A DNA stretch of 64,000 nt, taken from the NCBI RefSeq assembly GCF_008932245.1, contig NZ_CP034909.1, forward strand, positions 124,001 through 188,000, read 5' to 3'. The notes under the pieces were generated by a model. The model was given only the letters and a program-made list of their open reading frames with translations. It did no database searches and was not told the origin of the DNA. The translations under genes and the position numbers were made by a program. The DNA is from Sinorhizobium alkalisoli (GTDB lineage: Bacteria; Pseudomonadota; Alphaproteobacteria; Rhizobiales; Rhizobiaceae). Positions 54,466 through 63,572 of the stretch are shown in pieces. How positions within the stretch are numbered: position 1 is the stretch's first letter; every line of letters begins with the position of its first letter.

Positions 54466-55248
54466 TCAGCCGCCATAGATGTCGAAGTCGAAATACTCCT
54501 TCGAGAAGGCCTCGTAGGTGCCGTCCTCGCGGATCGCCTTGATCGCCGCGTTGATCTTGTCCTTGAGTTCGGTCTCGCCCTTGCGCAGACCGACGCCGAC
54601 ACCGGGGCCGAGCACCTCGACATCCTGGGCGACGTCGCCCTTGTAATCGCAGCACGCCTTGCCTTGGTCGCTCTCGAGGAAAGCGCCGAGGGCAATCGCA
54701 TCCGCCTGCACCGCGTCGAGGCGACCGGCGGCGAGATCCTGATTTGCCTCGTCCTGTGTCTGATATTCCTTGATCTCCACGCCGGCAGGCGCGAAATGCT
54801 TGGTCGCATAGGCCTGGTGCACGGTCGAGACCTGCACGCCCAGCGTCTTGCCGGCGAGCCCTTCCGGCGTCGGTTGGATGTCTTCGCCCTTGGCGCCGAT
54901 GATCCCGGTTGGCGTGTTGTAGTACTTGTCGGAGAAATCGATCGTCTTCAGTCGCTCCTCGGTAATCGACATCGACCCGACGATCATGTCGATCTTCTTC
55001 GCGTTGAGCGCCGGGATGATGCCGTCCCAGGCGACCGGAGTCACTACGCAATCGAGCTTGGCCGCGGCACAAACCGCCTTCATGAATTCGATTTCCCAGC
55101 CCTCCCAATTGCCATTGGCGTCGGGCGAGGTGAAGGGCGGGTAGGGTTCGGCGGCAATGCCGACCTTGACCGTTTCAGCGATGGCGGCGGCAGCGCCGGC
55201 AATCGAGAGGGCGGCGGCCAACGCCAGGAGCTTCAATGTCTTCTTCAT
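54466..55248 (-). CDS. Amino-acid ABC transporter substrate-binding protein
   Basis: Periplasmic protein of about 260 residues, family SBP 3. The signal peptide is LKLLALAAALSIAGAAAAIAE. The core shows VGIAAEPYPPFTSPDANGNWEGWEIEFMKAV, the PVAWDGIIPALNAKKIDMIVGSMSITEERLKTI segment and LAGKTLGVQVSTVHQAY. Basic amino acids, opines and related compounds are the usual ligands of its close relatives. It lies between the ATPase and the permeases on the minus strand. Confidence 0.9.
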   Translation of the reverse strand: MKKTLKLLALAAALSIAGAAAAIAETVKVGIAAEPYPPFTSPDANGNWEGWEIEFMKAVCAAAKLDCVVTPVAWDGIIPALNAKKIDMIVGSMSITEERLKTIDFSDKYYNTPTGIIGAKGEDIQPTPEGLAGKTLGVQVSTVHQAYATKHFAPAGVEIKEYQTQDEANQDLAAGRLDAVQADAIALGAFLESDQGKACCDYKGDVAQDVEVLGPGVGVGLRKGETELKDKINAAIKAIREDGTYEAFSKEYFDFDIYGG

Positions 55249-55283
55249 GCTGTTCCCCTTGTGGTTGTTGAGCATTCAGGAAT

Positions 55284-56057
55284 TCAATGAATGGAGCGGA
55301 TGAATTTCTGGAGCCTTTCGGATTTCGGCGCGCCGAAGATCGCTTCCGGCGGTCCTTGTTCCTCGATGATGCCGTTGTGCAGGAAAACGATGTGGTTCGC
55401 GACGTTGCGGGCGAACTTCATCTCGTGGGTGACGAGGATCATCGTCCGCTTCTCCTGCGCAAGGTCGCCGATCACCGAAAGCACTTCGCCGACGAGTTCC
55501 GGATCGAGCGCCGAGGTCGGCTCGTCGAAGAGCATGACGAGCGGCTGGATCGCCAGCGCCCGGGCGATCGCCGCGCGCTGCTGCTGGCCCCCTGAAAGAA
55601 AGGCAGGATAGGCGTCGCGCTTCTCGTAGAGCCCGACCCGCCTGAGCAACGCTTCGGCCATCTCCACGGCTTCGTCCCTGGATCTGCCGAGCACATGCAC
55701 CGGAGCCTCGATGACATTTTCCAGGATAGTCATGTGCTGCCAGAGATTGAAACTCTGGAAAACCATGCCAAGCTGGGTGCGGATCCGCTGGACCTGCCTG
55801 CGGTCCGCCGGCACCAGTCCGCCCTTCCCATCGGGTTTCATCCGGATCTCTTCGCCGTGAACGCTGATCCGACCGGCCGAGGGCAATTCCAGCATGTTGA
55901 TGCAGCGCAGCAGCGTAGACTTGCCCGAACCGCTGCCGCCGATGATCGCGATGACATCGCCCGGGCGTGCCGTTAGCGACACGCCCTTCAGCACGTTCAA
56001 CGGTCCGAAATGCTTGTGGAGGTCACTGATAGCGATTGCCTCGGCCGCCTCCGTCAT
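55284..56057 (-). CDS. Amino-acid ABC transporter ATP-binding protein
   Basis: ATPase of 257 residues. Walker A is GGSGSGKSTLLRCIN, the signature is LSGGQQQRAAIARALA, Walker B is VMLFDEPTSALDPELV and the switch histidine is in ILVTHEM. The HisP/GlnQ type is indicated by the long insertion before the signature. First gene of the minus-strand transporter operon and divergent from the TetR gene. Confidence 0.92.
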   Translation of the reverse strand: MTEAAEAIAISDLHKHFGPLNVLKGVSLTARPGDVIAIIGGSGSGKSTLLRCINMLELPSAGRISVHGEEIRMKPDGKGGLVPADRRQVQRIRTQLGMVFQSFNLWQHMTILENVIEAPVHVLGRSRDEAVEMAEALLRRVGLYEKRDAYPAFLSGGQQQRAAIARALAIQPLVMLFDEPTSALDPELVGEVLSVIGDLAQEKRTMILVTHEMKFARNVANHIVFLHNGIIEEQGPPEAIFGAPKSERLQKFIRSIH

Positions 56058-56328
56058 CGGTGACCGGTTCCCGTGGTTTGCGGGCTTCTCGAAAGCATGA
56101 AAACAGTTCCCCTTGTGGCGCTGTCGTGCAGCATTTTTCGGCTTGTCGCGCTGTTTCCTGCCAATATGGTTGCACTTGTGCCGTTATTATTCAAGTGTAT
56201 AATAGGTGCGCCGTCCAATTTTCTGGCGGAATTCCCGCTCGAACGAACCCTCCGCAGGAGCAGCCCATGAGCCCATTCGGTTGGAAGGCAATGACTTGGA
56301 CCGGAGACGCCGGGCTCCGGGGGCGGTC
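56058..56328. promoter_or_regulatory. Divergent promoter region of the ABC operon and the TetR operon
   Basis: The 271-base gap between the ABC ATPase start and the TetR start. TATTAT (56185-56190), eight bases, then ATAATA (56199-56204) make an inverted repeat in an unusually A+T-rich patch. It is a candidate operator for the adjacent TetR regulator. A shorter repeat, GCAC-TT-GTGC, lies at 56172-56181. Confidence 0.5.
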
Positions 56329-56943
56329 ATGACGCGCCGCAGCTTTCACCGCGCTCCGGAAGGCGAGCGCCGGCAGGAGCTGATCGAGGCGACGCTCGAC
56401 TGCATATCCGAGTTCGGTCTCAAGGGTGCCACCGTCCGCCAGATCGCGGTCCGCGCCGGCGTGACCGCGGGGCTCGTCCGGCACTATTTCGACTCCAAGG
56501 ATCAGATGATCGCGGAGGCCTACCGGGCCGTGATCGCCTCGTTGACGGAAAAGGCGAAAACAGTCGAGGGCGATCCGGCGACGCGTCTCCGGGAATTTAT
56601 TTGCATCAATCTCAGCGAGCCGGTGGCCGACAGCCGCAGCGTCTCGCTCTGGGCAGCTTTCATCAGCCAGGTGAGGGTTGATCCTGTCCTCGCAGAGATT
56701 CACCGCGAAGGCTATTTGGCCTTCCGCAATGCCCTCCAGGACCTATTGAGCGATTTTCTCGCGGCCAAGGGCAGGCCGGCGAGTGCGGAGCTCTGTCGCC
56801 GCTACGCCATCGCAATCAATGGTTTGGTCGACGGGCTCTGGATCGAAGGCTGCCTCGCCGGCGATCTCTTCCGCGAGGGAGAACTGATCAGCATCGCCAT
56901 GGCCTCGGTCGAATCGTTGCTTGGCCTGCCTATAGACGAATGA
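56329..56943 (+). CDS. TetR family regulator, BetI-like
   Basis: About 204 residues. The N-terminal helix-turn-helix is IEATLDCISEFGLKGATVRQIAVRAGVTAGLVRHYFDSKDQMIAEAY. The C-terminal domain (LWAAFISQVRVDPVLAEIHREGYLAFRNALQDLL) resembles that of BetI. It is likely the local repressor of the divergent ABC operon and of the two enzymes behind it, with which it is coupled. The internal ATG at 56329 begins directly at the DNA-binding domain. Confidence 0.87.
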   Translation: MTRRSFHRAPEGERRQELIEATLDCISEFGLKGATVRQIAVRAGVTAGLVRHYFDSKDQMIAEAYRAVIASLTEKAKTVEGDPATRLREFICINLSEPVADSRSVSLWAAFISQVRVDPVLAEIHREGYLAFRNALQDLLSDFLAAKGRPASAELCRRYAIAINGLVDGLWIEGCLAGDLFREGELISIAMASVESLLGLPIDE

Positions 56944-56960
56944 CGGAGGGGAGAAATCAC

Positions 56961-58151
56961 ATGCGCTATGCGTCGATCACCTCGCGGCTGGCCGATCTCG
57001 GATCCGGCAAGTGGGCCCTGCACATTCGTGCGCGGCAATTGAAAGCCAGCGGTGCCGACATCATCGAACTGACGATCGGCGAACCGGACCTGCCGCCCGA
57101 CCGCGCCCTGCTGGACGAGTGTCAGCGCGCCATGAACGCCGGTCGGTATCGCTACTCGAACGGCCGCGGCGAGGCAGCCGTGGTTTCGGCGATTGCGGAA
57201 AAATACCGTCGCCGCCGAGCCGACGTGACGGCGAAGAACGTCCTCTGTTTCCCCGGCACCCAGACGGCGCTTTTTGCCGTGATGCTGGGGCTGGCCGAGG
57301 CGGGCGACGGCGTGCTCGTCGGCGATCCGCTCTACGCGACCTATGAAGGCGTCATACGTGCGGCCGGCGCCCATCCGGTATTCGTAGCGCTGAAACCTGA
57401 TTTTGGTTTCCACATGCAGCGGGAAGACCTGGAAAGGTCCGTCACGCCCGAATGTCGCGTGCTGCTGCTCAACACTCCGCACAACCCGACCGGCGCGGTG
57501 CTTACGGCCGCCGAAATCGCGGCGATCGGCGAGGTGGCCCGCCGCCACGACCTCTGGATCGTCTGCGACGAGGTCTACGAGGAGCTGGTCTTCAGCGGAA
57601 CCTTCGTTTCACCCTTCGACGATCCGGATCTCGCCGAACGAACGATCGTTGTTTCGTCTATTTCGAAGTCCCATGCCGCGCCTGGTTTTCGCAGCGGCTG
57701 GGCCGTCGGGCCGGCTGAGTTCACCCGGCGCCTCCTGCCGGTTTCCGAAACCATGCTGTTCGGTCAGCAACCTTTCATCGCCGACATGACGGCCTATGCC
57801 CTGACGCATGAGATCGATACCGCGCGGCGGATGCGGGAGACCTATGGCCGGCGCGCGCGTCGTATAGTCGACGGTCTTTCCCATGTGCCGGGCGTGGCGG
57901 TCCTGCCGCCGGAGGCGGGGATGTTCGCCCTCATCGACGTTGCCGGCACCGGACTCTCCGGCGATGCCTTTGCCTGGGCACTGCTTGAAGAGGAACGCGT
58001 GGCGGTGATGCCGGGGGCGTCCTTCGGCACGCAGGCGAAGAACTTCCTCCGGATAAGCCTCACGGTTCCGGATGAGACCATCGACGAAGCCTGCCGTCGC
58101 ATTGCAGCCTTGGCCGAGCGCCGCACGACGAGAAGGGAACGCCGCGCATGA
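56961..58151 (+). CDS. PLP-dependent aminotransferase (AruH-like)
   Basis: About 396 residues, fold-type I. Shows IELTIGEPDLPPDRALLDECQRAMNAG, LLLNTPHNPTGAVL, CDEVYEELVF and the PLP lysine in SSISKSHAAPGFRSGW. The next gene is a thiamine-diphosphate decarboxylase of the 2-ketoarginine type, so the pair matches AruH and AruI of the arginine transaminase pathway. The ATG at 56961 has GGAGGGGAG before it; an earlier ATG overlaps the TetR stop. It overlaps the next gene by four bases. Confidence 0.87.
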   Translation: MRYASITSRLADLGSGKWALHIRARQLKASGADIIELTIGEPDLPPDRALLDECQRAMNAGRYRYSNGRGEAAVVSAIAEKYRRRRADVTAKNVLCFPGTQTALFAVMLGLAEAGDGVLVGDPLYATYEGVIRAAGAHPVFVALKPDFGFHMQREDLERSVTPECRVLLLNTPHNPTGAVLTAAEIAAIGEVARRHDLWIVCDEVYEELVFSGTFVSPFDDPDLAERTIVVSSISKSHAAPGFRSGWAVGPAEFTRRLLPVSETMLFGQQPFIADMTAYALTHEIDTARRMRETYGRRARRIVDGLSHVPGVAVLPPEAGMFALIDVAGTGLSGDAFAWALLEEERVAVMPGASFGTQAKNFLRISLTVPDETIDEACRRIAALAERRTTRRERRA

Positions 58152-59758
58152 GTGTTGCGATGAAAACCGTCGGTGAAGCTCTCGTCGGACTCCTGGAGGC
58201 AAACGGGGTCGAAGTTGTCTTCGGCATCCCCGGCGTGCACACGGTCGAGCTTTATCGTGGTCTTGCGGCTTCGAAAATCCGCCACGTTACCCCGCGCCAT
58301 GAGCAGGGCGCCGGCTTCATGGCAGACGGCTATGCGCGCGTCAGCGGCAAGCCGGGCGTCGCGCTGGTCATCACCGGTCCCGGTCTCACCAATACGATTA
58401 CCGCCATGGCGCAGGCCCGGCAGGATTCGATCCCCATGCTGGTGATCTCCGGCGTCAACCGCCGCGATTCGCTCGGGCATGGCCGCGGCTTGCTGCACGA
58501 ACTGCCCGACCAGCATGGAATGATGACGACCCTGGCGCTCTATTCGCATACGCTGCTCAATCCGGCCGACCTGCCGCTGGTCATCGACCGCGCCTTTGCC
58601 GTGCTGCTATCCGGCCGCGCCGGTCCAGTCCACATTGAGATCCCGACAGACGTGATGGCTGACACGGTCGGGAGCCAAGCGGCAAGGCCGGCCATGGCGA
58701 CCCGCCCGTGCGCCGACGGAGAAACGCTGCAGAAAGCGGCCGCCTTCTGTGCCGACGCGTCCCGGCCGGTCATTCTTTGCGGCGGCGGCGCGCTGGCTGC
58801 CGAAGCGGAACTGCGTGTGTTGGCGGAACGGATCGGGGCACCCGTGGTCACGACCGTCAACGCGCGCGGCCTGTTGGCGGGTCACCCCTTGCGCGTGCCC
58901 GCGAGCCCGAGCCTCCAAACCGTGCGCGCGCTGCTCCGCGACGCGGATCTGGTGCTGGCCCTCGGCACCGAAATGGGGCAAACCGATTACGATCTCTATG
59001 CCGACGGCGGTTTCCCCGAGCTCCGAGATCTCATCCGCATCGATATCGATGCGGCACAGCTTGCGCGGGGTCCGCGCACGGCGCTCTCGATCCTCTCCGG
59101 CGCGAAGGCTGCGACGGGCGGCATAGTCGGCTTGCTCCCCGACCGAACAGCGAAGGACGACACATCGCGGGCCGAGGCGACGCGAAAGGCAGCGCTCGAG
59201 GAGTTGACATCGAAGATGCGGGCGGAGGTGGGCATCATCGACGCGATTTTTCAGGCGCTGCCGGATTGCACCATCGTGGGGGATTCGACCCAGGCGGTCT
59301 ATGCCGGCAACCTCTATTGCGACGCGCCGCGGCCGCGCGCCTGGTTCAACTCGGCTACCGGCTACGGCGCGCTCGGCTATGCGCCGCCCGCAGCCGTCGG
59401 CGCAGCGATTGCTGATCCAGGGCGACCGGTCGTCTGCCTTGTCGGCGACGGCGGTTTTCAATTTTCGCTGTCTGAGATCGGATCGGCCGTCGATGCGGAG
59501 GCAAAGGTGATCTTCCTTGTGTGGAACAATGGCGGCTACCGGGAGATCGAAACCCATATGCTCGAGGCCGGCATCGTCCCGGAAGGCGTCAGGCCGACGG
59601 CTCCGGACTTCCTGCTGACGGCCAGGGCTTACGGCGTCGCGGCCGTGCGATTGGTCGACATTGAGGAACTGCCGGGCGCACTCGCGGATGCGGCCGCGCG
59701 AACGGGTCCCTCGCTGATCGAAATTCACCAGACGAGGACTGTCGGCGCTACCGCCTGA
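58148..59758 (+). CDS. Thiamine-diphosphate-dependent decarboxylase (2-ketoarginine decarboxylase-like)
   Basis: Enzyme of 536 residues. The N-terminal domain has FGIPGVHTVELYRG and RHEQGAGFMADGYARVSGKPG; the ThDP-binding region is VGDGGFQFSLSEIGSAVDAEAKVIFLVWNNGGYREIE. Rhizobial relatives are annotated as 5-guanidino-2-oxopentanoate decarboxylase (AruI). The other likely substrates are keto acids from aromatic or branched amino acids, including indolepyruvate. Co-transcribed with the aminotransferase. Confidence 0.88.
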   Translation: MSVAMKTVGEALVGLLEANGVEVVFGIPGVHTVELYRGLAASKIRHVTPRHEQGAGFMADGYARVSGKPGVALVITGPGLTNTITAMAQARQDSIPMLVISGVNRRDSLGHGRGLLHELPDQHGMMTTLALYSHTLLNPADLPLVIDRAFAVLLSGRAGPVHIEIPTDVMADTVGSQAARPAMATRPCADGETLQKAAAFCADASRPVILCGGGALAAEAELRVLAERIGAPVVTTVNARGLLAGHPLRVPASPSLQTVRALLRDADLVLALGTEMGQTDYDLYADGGFPELRDLIRIDIDAAQLARGPRTALSILSGAKAATGGIVGLLPDRTAKDDTSRAEATRKAALEELTSKMRAEVGIIDAIFQALPDCTIVGDSTQAVYAGNLYCDAPRPRAWFNSATGYGALGYAPPAAVGAAIADPGRPVVCLVGDGGFQFSLSEIGSAVDAEAKVIFLVWNNGGYREIETHMLEAGIVPEGVRPTAPDFLLTARAYGVAAVRLVDIEELPGALADAAARTGPSLIEIHQTRTVGATA

Positions 59759-59977
59759 GGGAGAGCGAAAGAAGAAATCCGTGGCCGGTTTCCTGCCGCG
59801 TCGCGGCATTTCAGGGTAGGGGCTGCAACAGAAGCACAGGGTTTGACTTTTTCTGCCCGGAGTGGTGTTAAAGGCGCCGGCGTTCGAATCCGGCCACGTT
59901 CTTGCGTTAGTCTCCGGATGTCGAGGCCAATTCGTCTCGTGGGCGCCAGGCGCCGAGAGAAAGGAATCGCGTCCTCA

Positions 59978-60400
59978 ATGGACCTCCTGGGTGGCAGCAA
60001 GAGCATGCAGGCGGGCCGGCTTCTTGCCGTGCTGTGGCTGTTCTGCGCCTCCTTCGCCGTGCAGGCGATCGCTGTCGGTCAAAGCGTAACGGGTCGGAAC
60101 GGTCCCGGCGCGCAGACAGGCGATATCGCCGCTCGGGACATGGGCTCTGCCGATCGTCCGGTGGCGCGTCAGGTTTTCAGGGCTGTCGCCTTGCCCGACT
60201 TCCGCTTCACCGGCGCGCGGGCGGAGGGGAAGGCGAGCCCCGGCGGCGAGCCAGATCCGGCTCTTCCACTCGCCTTTTCCGTTCTGCCTGCGGTCGTCGG
60301 TAATCATCCGGCGCCGGTCGCGCAAACGCTAGCCGTGGTCAAGGCCTCGCGCCAGAGCGAGCGCATTCGCGGCCCGCCTGCGGCCGAGAACGTCCTCTAA
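59978..60400 (+). CDS. Exported hypothetical protein
   Basis: About 140 residues with a hydrophobic signal segment (LLAVLWLFCASFAVQAIAVG). The rest is low in recognisable structure. No named family is seen. It is 96 bases before secDF on the same strand. The start MDLLGGSKSMQAGR follows a GAGAGAAAGGA site and is uncertain; a promoter-like TTGACT with an 18-base spacer and GTTAAA lies at 59843-59872. Confidence 0.5.
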   Translation: MDLLGGSKSMQAGRLLAVLWLFCASFAVQAIAVGQSVTGRNGPGAQTGDIAARDMGSADRPVARQVFRAVALPDFRFTGARAEGKASPGGEPDPALPLAFSVLPAVVGNHPAPVAQTLAVVKASRQSERIRGPPAAENVL

Positions 60401-60496
60401 CGTCCGGGCTCACCGACTATCGGTTCTGCCCGGCATAATGAAATCAGGCCCGGGCCGCCCGGAAAAGGCGCGTCCAGCCGTTCATGGAATTTCCAA

Positions 60497-63031
60497 ATGC
60501 GTACATCCAGATGGGCGATTCTCGCCTATGTCGCGATCGCTATCTTCGGCTGCCTCGCGGCGCTACCCAGCATGCTGCCGCCGGCGATGCGGCAGCAATT
60601 CACGTCCGTTCTGCCGTTCGAGCCGGTCACGCTTGGCCTCGACCTCAAGGGCGGCTCGCATCTCGTGCTCGAGGTCGACGGCGCCGGCCTGCAAAAGGCG
60701 CGGCTCAACACGCTTCTCGACGACACCCGGCGCGCATTGCGCGGCGAGCGTGTCTCCGCCTCTTCGGCCCGCATCAGCGGTAATATGGTAACGGTGAGCA
60801 TCCCTGATCCGGCGGATCGGGAAAGGGTGCTGCCGAAGCTGCAGGAATTGGCGACGCCGGTCAGTGTCATCGGCTTCGGCGGCTCGGCGCCAGAGGTCGA
60901 GGTGACCACGGCCGGCGACGTCGTCACGCTGTCGCTCACCGAAGCCGGCCTTGCCGATCGCATGACCAAGGCGGTCGAGCAGAGCCTGGAGATCATCCGG
61001 AACCGCGTCGACCAGGTCGGCGTCGCCGAGCCGCTGATCCAACGGATCGGCTCAAACCGCATTCTCGTGCAGCTTCCGGGCCTTCAGGATCCGACGCGCC
61101 TTCGTGAACTTCTCGGTTCCACAGCTCAAATGAGCTTCCATATGCTCGACCAGACCGTGGATGTGACGCAGCCGCCGCCGCGCGGCGTCGAGATCCTTCC
61201 CGGCGCAAATGACGGCAACCGCTATCCGATCGAAAGCCGCGTCGCGATTTCCGGTGAACGTCTTGCCGATGCCAAAGTCGGCTTCGACCAGCGTACAAAC
61301 CAGCCGGTCGTGGATTTCAGCTTCGATTCACTTGGCGCTCGCCAGTTCGCGGAGATCACCCGGGAAAATGTCGGCCGGCCTTTTGCGGTCGTGCTCGACG
61401 GCAAGGTTCTGACGGCGCCCGTCATCAACGAGCCGATCCTTGGCGGTCGTGGTCAGATCAGCGGTAACTTCACGGCCGAGGAGGCAACTGTCCTTTCGGC
61501 GCTCTTGCGTTCCGGTGCCCTGCCGGCGCCGCTGACGATCATCGAAGAGCGCTCCGTCGGACCCAATCTCGGCAGCGACTCGATCCGTATGGGCCTCTAT
61601 ACCGGTCTCGTCGGCTTCGCTCTCGTCATCGCCCTGATGGTCGTCCTCTACGGTGCCTGGGGCATGATCGCCAATGTCGGCCTGCTGCTGCACACGATCA
61701 TGACGATCGGCGTTCTCGCGCTCATCGGCTCGACGCTGACCCTGCCCGGCATCGCCGGCATTATTCTTGGCATCGGCATGGCGGTCGACGCCAATATTCT
61801 CATCAATGCCCGCATCCGGGAGGAGACAGAAAACGGCGCCGGGGCGATGAAGGCGCTGGACCTCGGCTTCAACAAGGCATACGCCACCATCATCGACGCC
61901 AACATCACCACGCTCACCGGCACGATCCTGCTGTTCTGGCTCGGCAGCGGACCGGTGCGTGGTTTCGCGGTGACGATGATGCTCGGGATCGCCATCTCGA
62001 TGTTCACGTCTGTCACGATCGTGCGCTTGCTCATGCGCGAAGTCGTGATCCGCCGAAAGATGAAGAAGCTCGAAATTCCGTCGCTCTTCGGCCGGGTGCC
62101 GAAACTGCCGACCATCTCCTTCATGAAACGGCGCTTCCAGGCGATCGGCCTTTCGGCCTTCCTGTCGATCAGTTCTGTTATCCTGTTTTTCACGCCGGGC
62201 CTTAATTACGGGATCGATTTCATCGGCGGTATTCAGGTCGAAGCCGTTTCCAAGGAGAAGGTCGACTTGTCGAGGTTGCGCAGCAGTCTCTCCTCGCTCG
62301 AACTTGGCGAAGTGGCGTTGCAGGATTTCGGCAACGGCCAATCGGTGCTGATCCGCGTCCAACGTCAGCCGGGCGGCGAAAACGAGCAGACGGCGGCGCT
62401 GAACCGGATCAAGGATGCCGTGACGAATGCCGTGCCGGATGCGACGCTGGAGCGGACCGAGGTAGTCGGCCCGACAATCAGTACGGAGCTTGCGCGTTCC
62501 GGCTCGCTTGCCGTCGGTCTCGCCATGCTGGCGATCCTGCTCTACATCTGGTTCCGGTTCGAGTGGCACTTTGCGGTCGGTGCGATCGCGGTGCTTCTGC
62601 TCGACATCACCAAGACCATCGGCTTCTTCGCTTTGACCGGCGTGGACTTCAACCTGACGGCGATTGCCGCGCTCCTGACGATGATCGGCTACTCCGTGAA
62701 CGACAAAGTGGTGGTCTATGACCGCATGCGCGAAAACCTACGTAAGTTCAAATCGATGCCCTTCTCCGAACTCATCGACATGAGCATCAACCAGGTGATC
62801 GCACGATGCATCTTCACCTCGGTGGCAACGGCTCTTTCGTTGGTGCCCATGGCCATCTGGGGAGGCGAGGTCGTGCGCAGCTTCGCCTGGCCGATGATCT
62901 TCGGCGTGATCATCGCTACTTCCTCGTCTATCTATATCGGAGGGCCGATCCTCCTGTTCCTCAGCCGCTGGTGGAAGGACCGGGAGGTCCGCCGTTCCGG
63001 TGCGCAGGAGGCAGGCACGCCGACGGCCTAG
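60497..63031 (+). CDS. secDF: Protein translocase subunit SecDF (fused)
   Basis: A fused SecD-SecF protein of 844 residues, part of the Sec machinery, which uses the proton gradient to pull proteins out of the cytoplasm. The SecD part starts with WAILAYVAIAIFGCLAALPSM and the LGLDLKGGSHLVLEVD motif; GSDSIRMGLYTGLVGFALV and GMAVDANILINARIREE are in its membrane domain. The SecF part begins at about 550 with NYGIDFIGGIQVEA and contains LTMIGYSVNDKVVVYDRMREN. Fused forms are normal in Rhizobiales. Confidence 0.95.
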   Translation: MRTSRWAILAYVAIAIFGCLAALPSMLPPAMRQQFTSVLPFEPVTLGLDLKGGSHLVLEVDGAGLQKARLNTLLDDTRRALRGERVSASSARISGNMVTVSIPDPADRERVLPKLQELATPVSVIGFGGSAPEVEVTTAGDVVTLSLTEAGLADRMTKAVEQSLEIIRNRVDQVGVAEPLIQRIGSNRILVQLPGLQDPTRLRELLGSTAQMSFHMLDQTVDVTQPPPRGVEILPGANDGNRYPIESRVAISGERLADAKVGFDQRTNQPVVDFSFDSLGARQFAEITRENVGRPFAVVLDGKVLTAPVINEPILGGRGQISGNFTAEEATVLSALLRSGALPAPLTIIEERSVGPNLGSDSIRMGLYTGLVGFALVIALMVVLYGAWGMIANVGLLLHTIMTIGVLALIGSTLTLPGIAGIILGIGMAVDANILINARIREETENGAGAMKALDLGFNKAYATIIDANITTLTGTILLFWLGSGPVRGFAVTMMLGIAISMFTSVTIVRLLMREVVIRRKMKKLEIPSLFGRVPKLPTISFMKRRFQAIGLSAFLSISSVILFFTPGLNYGIDFIGGIQVEAVSKEKVDLSRLRSSLSSLELGEVALQDFGNGQSVLIRVQRQPGGENEQTAALNRIKDAVTNAVPDATLERTEVVGPTISTELARSGSLAVGLAMLAILLYIWFRFEWHFAVGAIAVLLLDITKTIGFFALTGVDFNLTAIAALLTMIGYSVNDKVVVYDRMRENLRKFKSMPFSELIDMSINQVIARCIFTSVATALSLVPMAIWGGEVVRSFAWPMIFGVIIATSSSIYIGGPILLFLSRWWKDREVRRSGAQEAGTPTA

Positions 63032-63097
63032 CGGACCCAATGGGTTCATTCGGATTTCGGGAACGGGAAGACCGCTCCCGATCCATCGCGAGACTGC

Positions 63098-63131
63098 AAA
63101 AAGGGGTGACTCGGACGAGTTGCCCCTTTTT
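63098..63131 (+). terminator. Intrinsic terminator after secDF
   Basis: AAAAAGGGG (63098-63106) pairs with CCCCTTTTT (63123-63131), with an inner ACTC/GAGT pair. The T run at the end makes it a good intrinsic terminator. It lies 67 bases after the secDF stop. Confidence 0.85.
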
Positions 63132-63287
63132 CGTCCGAAAGAGCTGACTATATACGAGGCGTCCCTTGCAGGTCGATTCGACGCTCACCATGTAGCGCGA
63201 TAGCCCACCTGGGGCGGCGGGATAATCTGCAGGGCAGTCTCCTGACCAGGTCTTCGAGGCATTGATTTTTCGAGACCGGTTGTCGTT

Positions 63288-63316
63288 TGACTGAGATGTG
63301 AGATTGTCCTAGCTTA
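63288..63316 (+). promoter_or_regulatory. Predicted sigma70 promoter of small ORFs
   Basis: TTGACT (63288-63293), a 17-base spacer and TAGCTT (63311-63316). Start of transcription would be near 63323, about 80 bases before the 31-codon ORF. Predicted only. Confidence 0.5.
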
Positions 63317-63402
63317 CGCAGTGTGACGCGGAAGGATTCCGCCTCCCATCGTTCATGAACCGTCGCGGCGCTTTGCGCCGCCACAAGCCAAAGGAGAGTG
63401 AC

Positions 63403-63498
63403 ATGTCAAGAACCGTCTCGACCGCCGCTTTCTGCGGCTCGCGTTCCCTTTGTCGTGCAACGGTGAAAGGTCTCATTGGCACGCTTTGCCGAATGTGA
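63403..63498 (+). CDS. Possible 31-residue small protein or leader peptide
   Basis: ATG to TGA, 31 codons, beginning MSRTVSTAAFCGSRSLCRA and ending in GTLCRM. AAGGAG (63391-63396) lies six bases before the ATG. A perfect GCGGCGC-TTT-GCGCCGC hairpin (63365-63381) sits just upstream in the leader. The product would be basic with three cysteines. No family recognised. It may be a real small protein, a leader peptide for the next gene, or chance. Confidence 0.35.
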   Translation: MSRTVSTAAFCGSRSLCRATVKGLIGTLCRM

Positions 63499-63572
63499 CC
63501 GTTCGCACCACCGGACTTATCCCTGCCGAGAATTGAAGATCCGCGCTTGATGCGTGGAGGAGCGTTATTTGC

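Larger units (their letters stand above)
63032..63572. other. Intergenic region secDF / small ORFs
   Basis: A 541-base region between secDF and the 69-residue ORF. It contains the secDF terminator (63098-63131), a promoter (63288-63316), two perfect hairpins (63329-63343 and 63365-63381) and a 31-codon ORF, each described separately. The part from 63132 to 63287 shows no recognisable feature. Confidence 0.5.

Noticed and set aside
59858..59903. tRNA-like stretch (GAGTGG then TTAAAGGC, then GTTCGAATCC)
   Set aside because: It resembles a D arm and T arm, but there is no acceptor stem and no anticodon arm between them. Most likely chance, or at best a tRNA relic.
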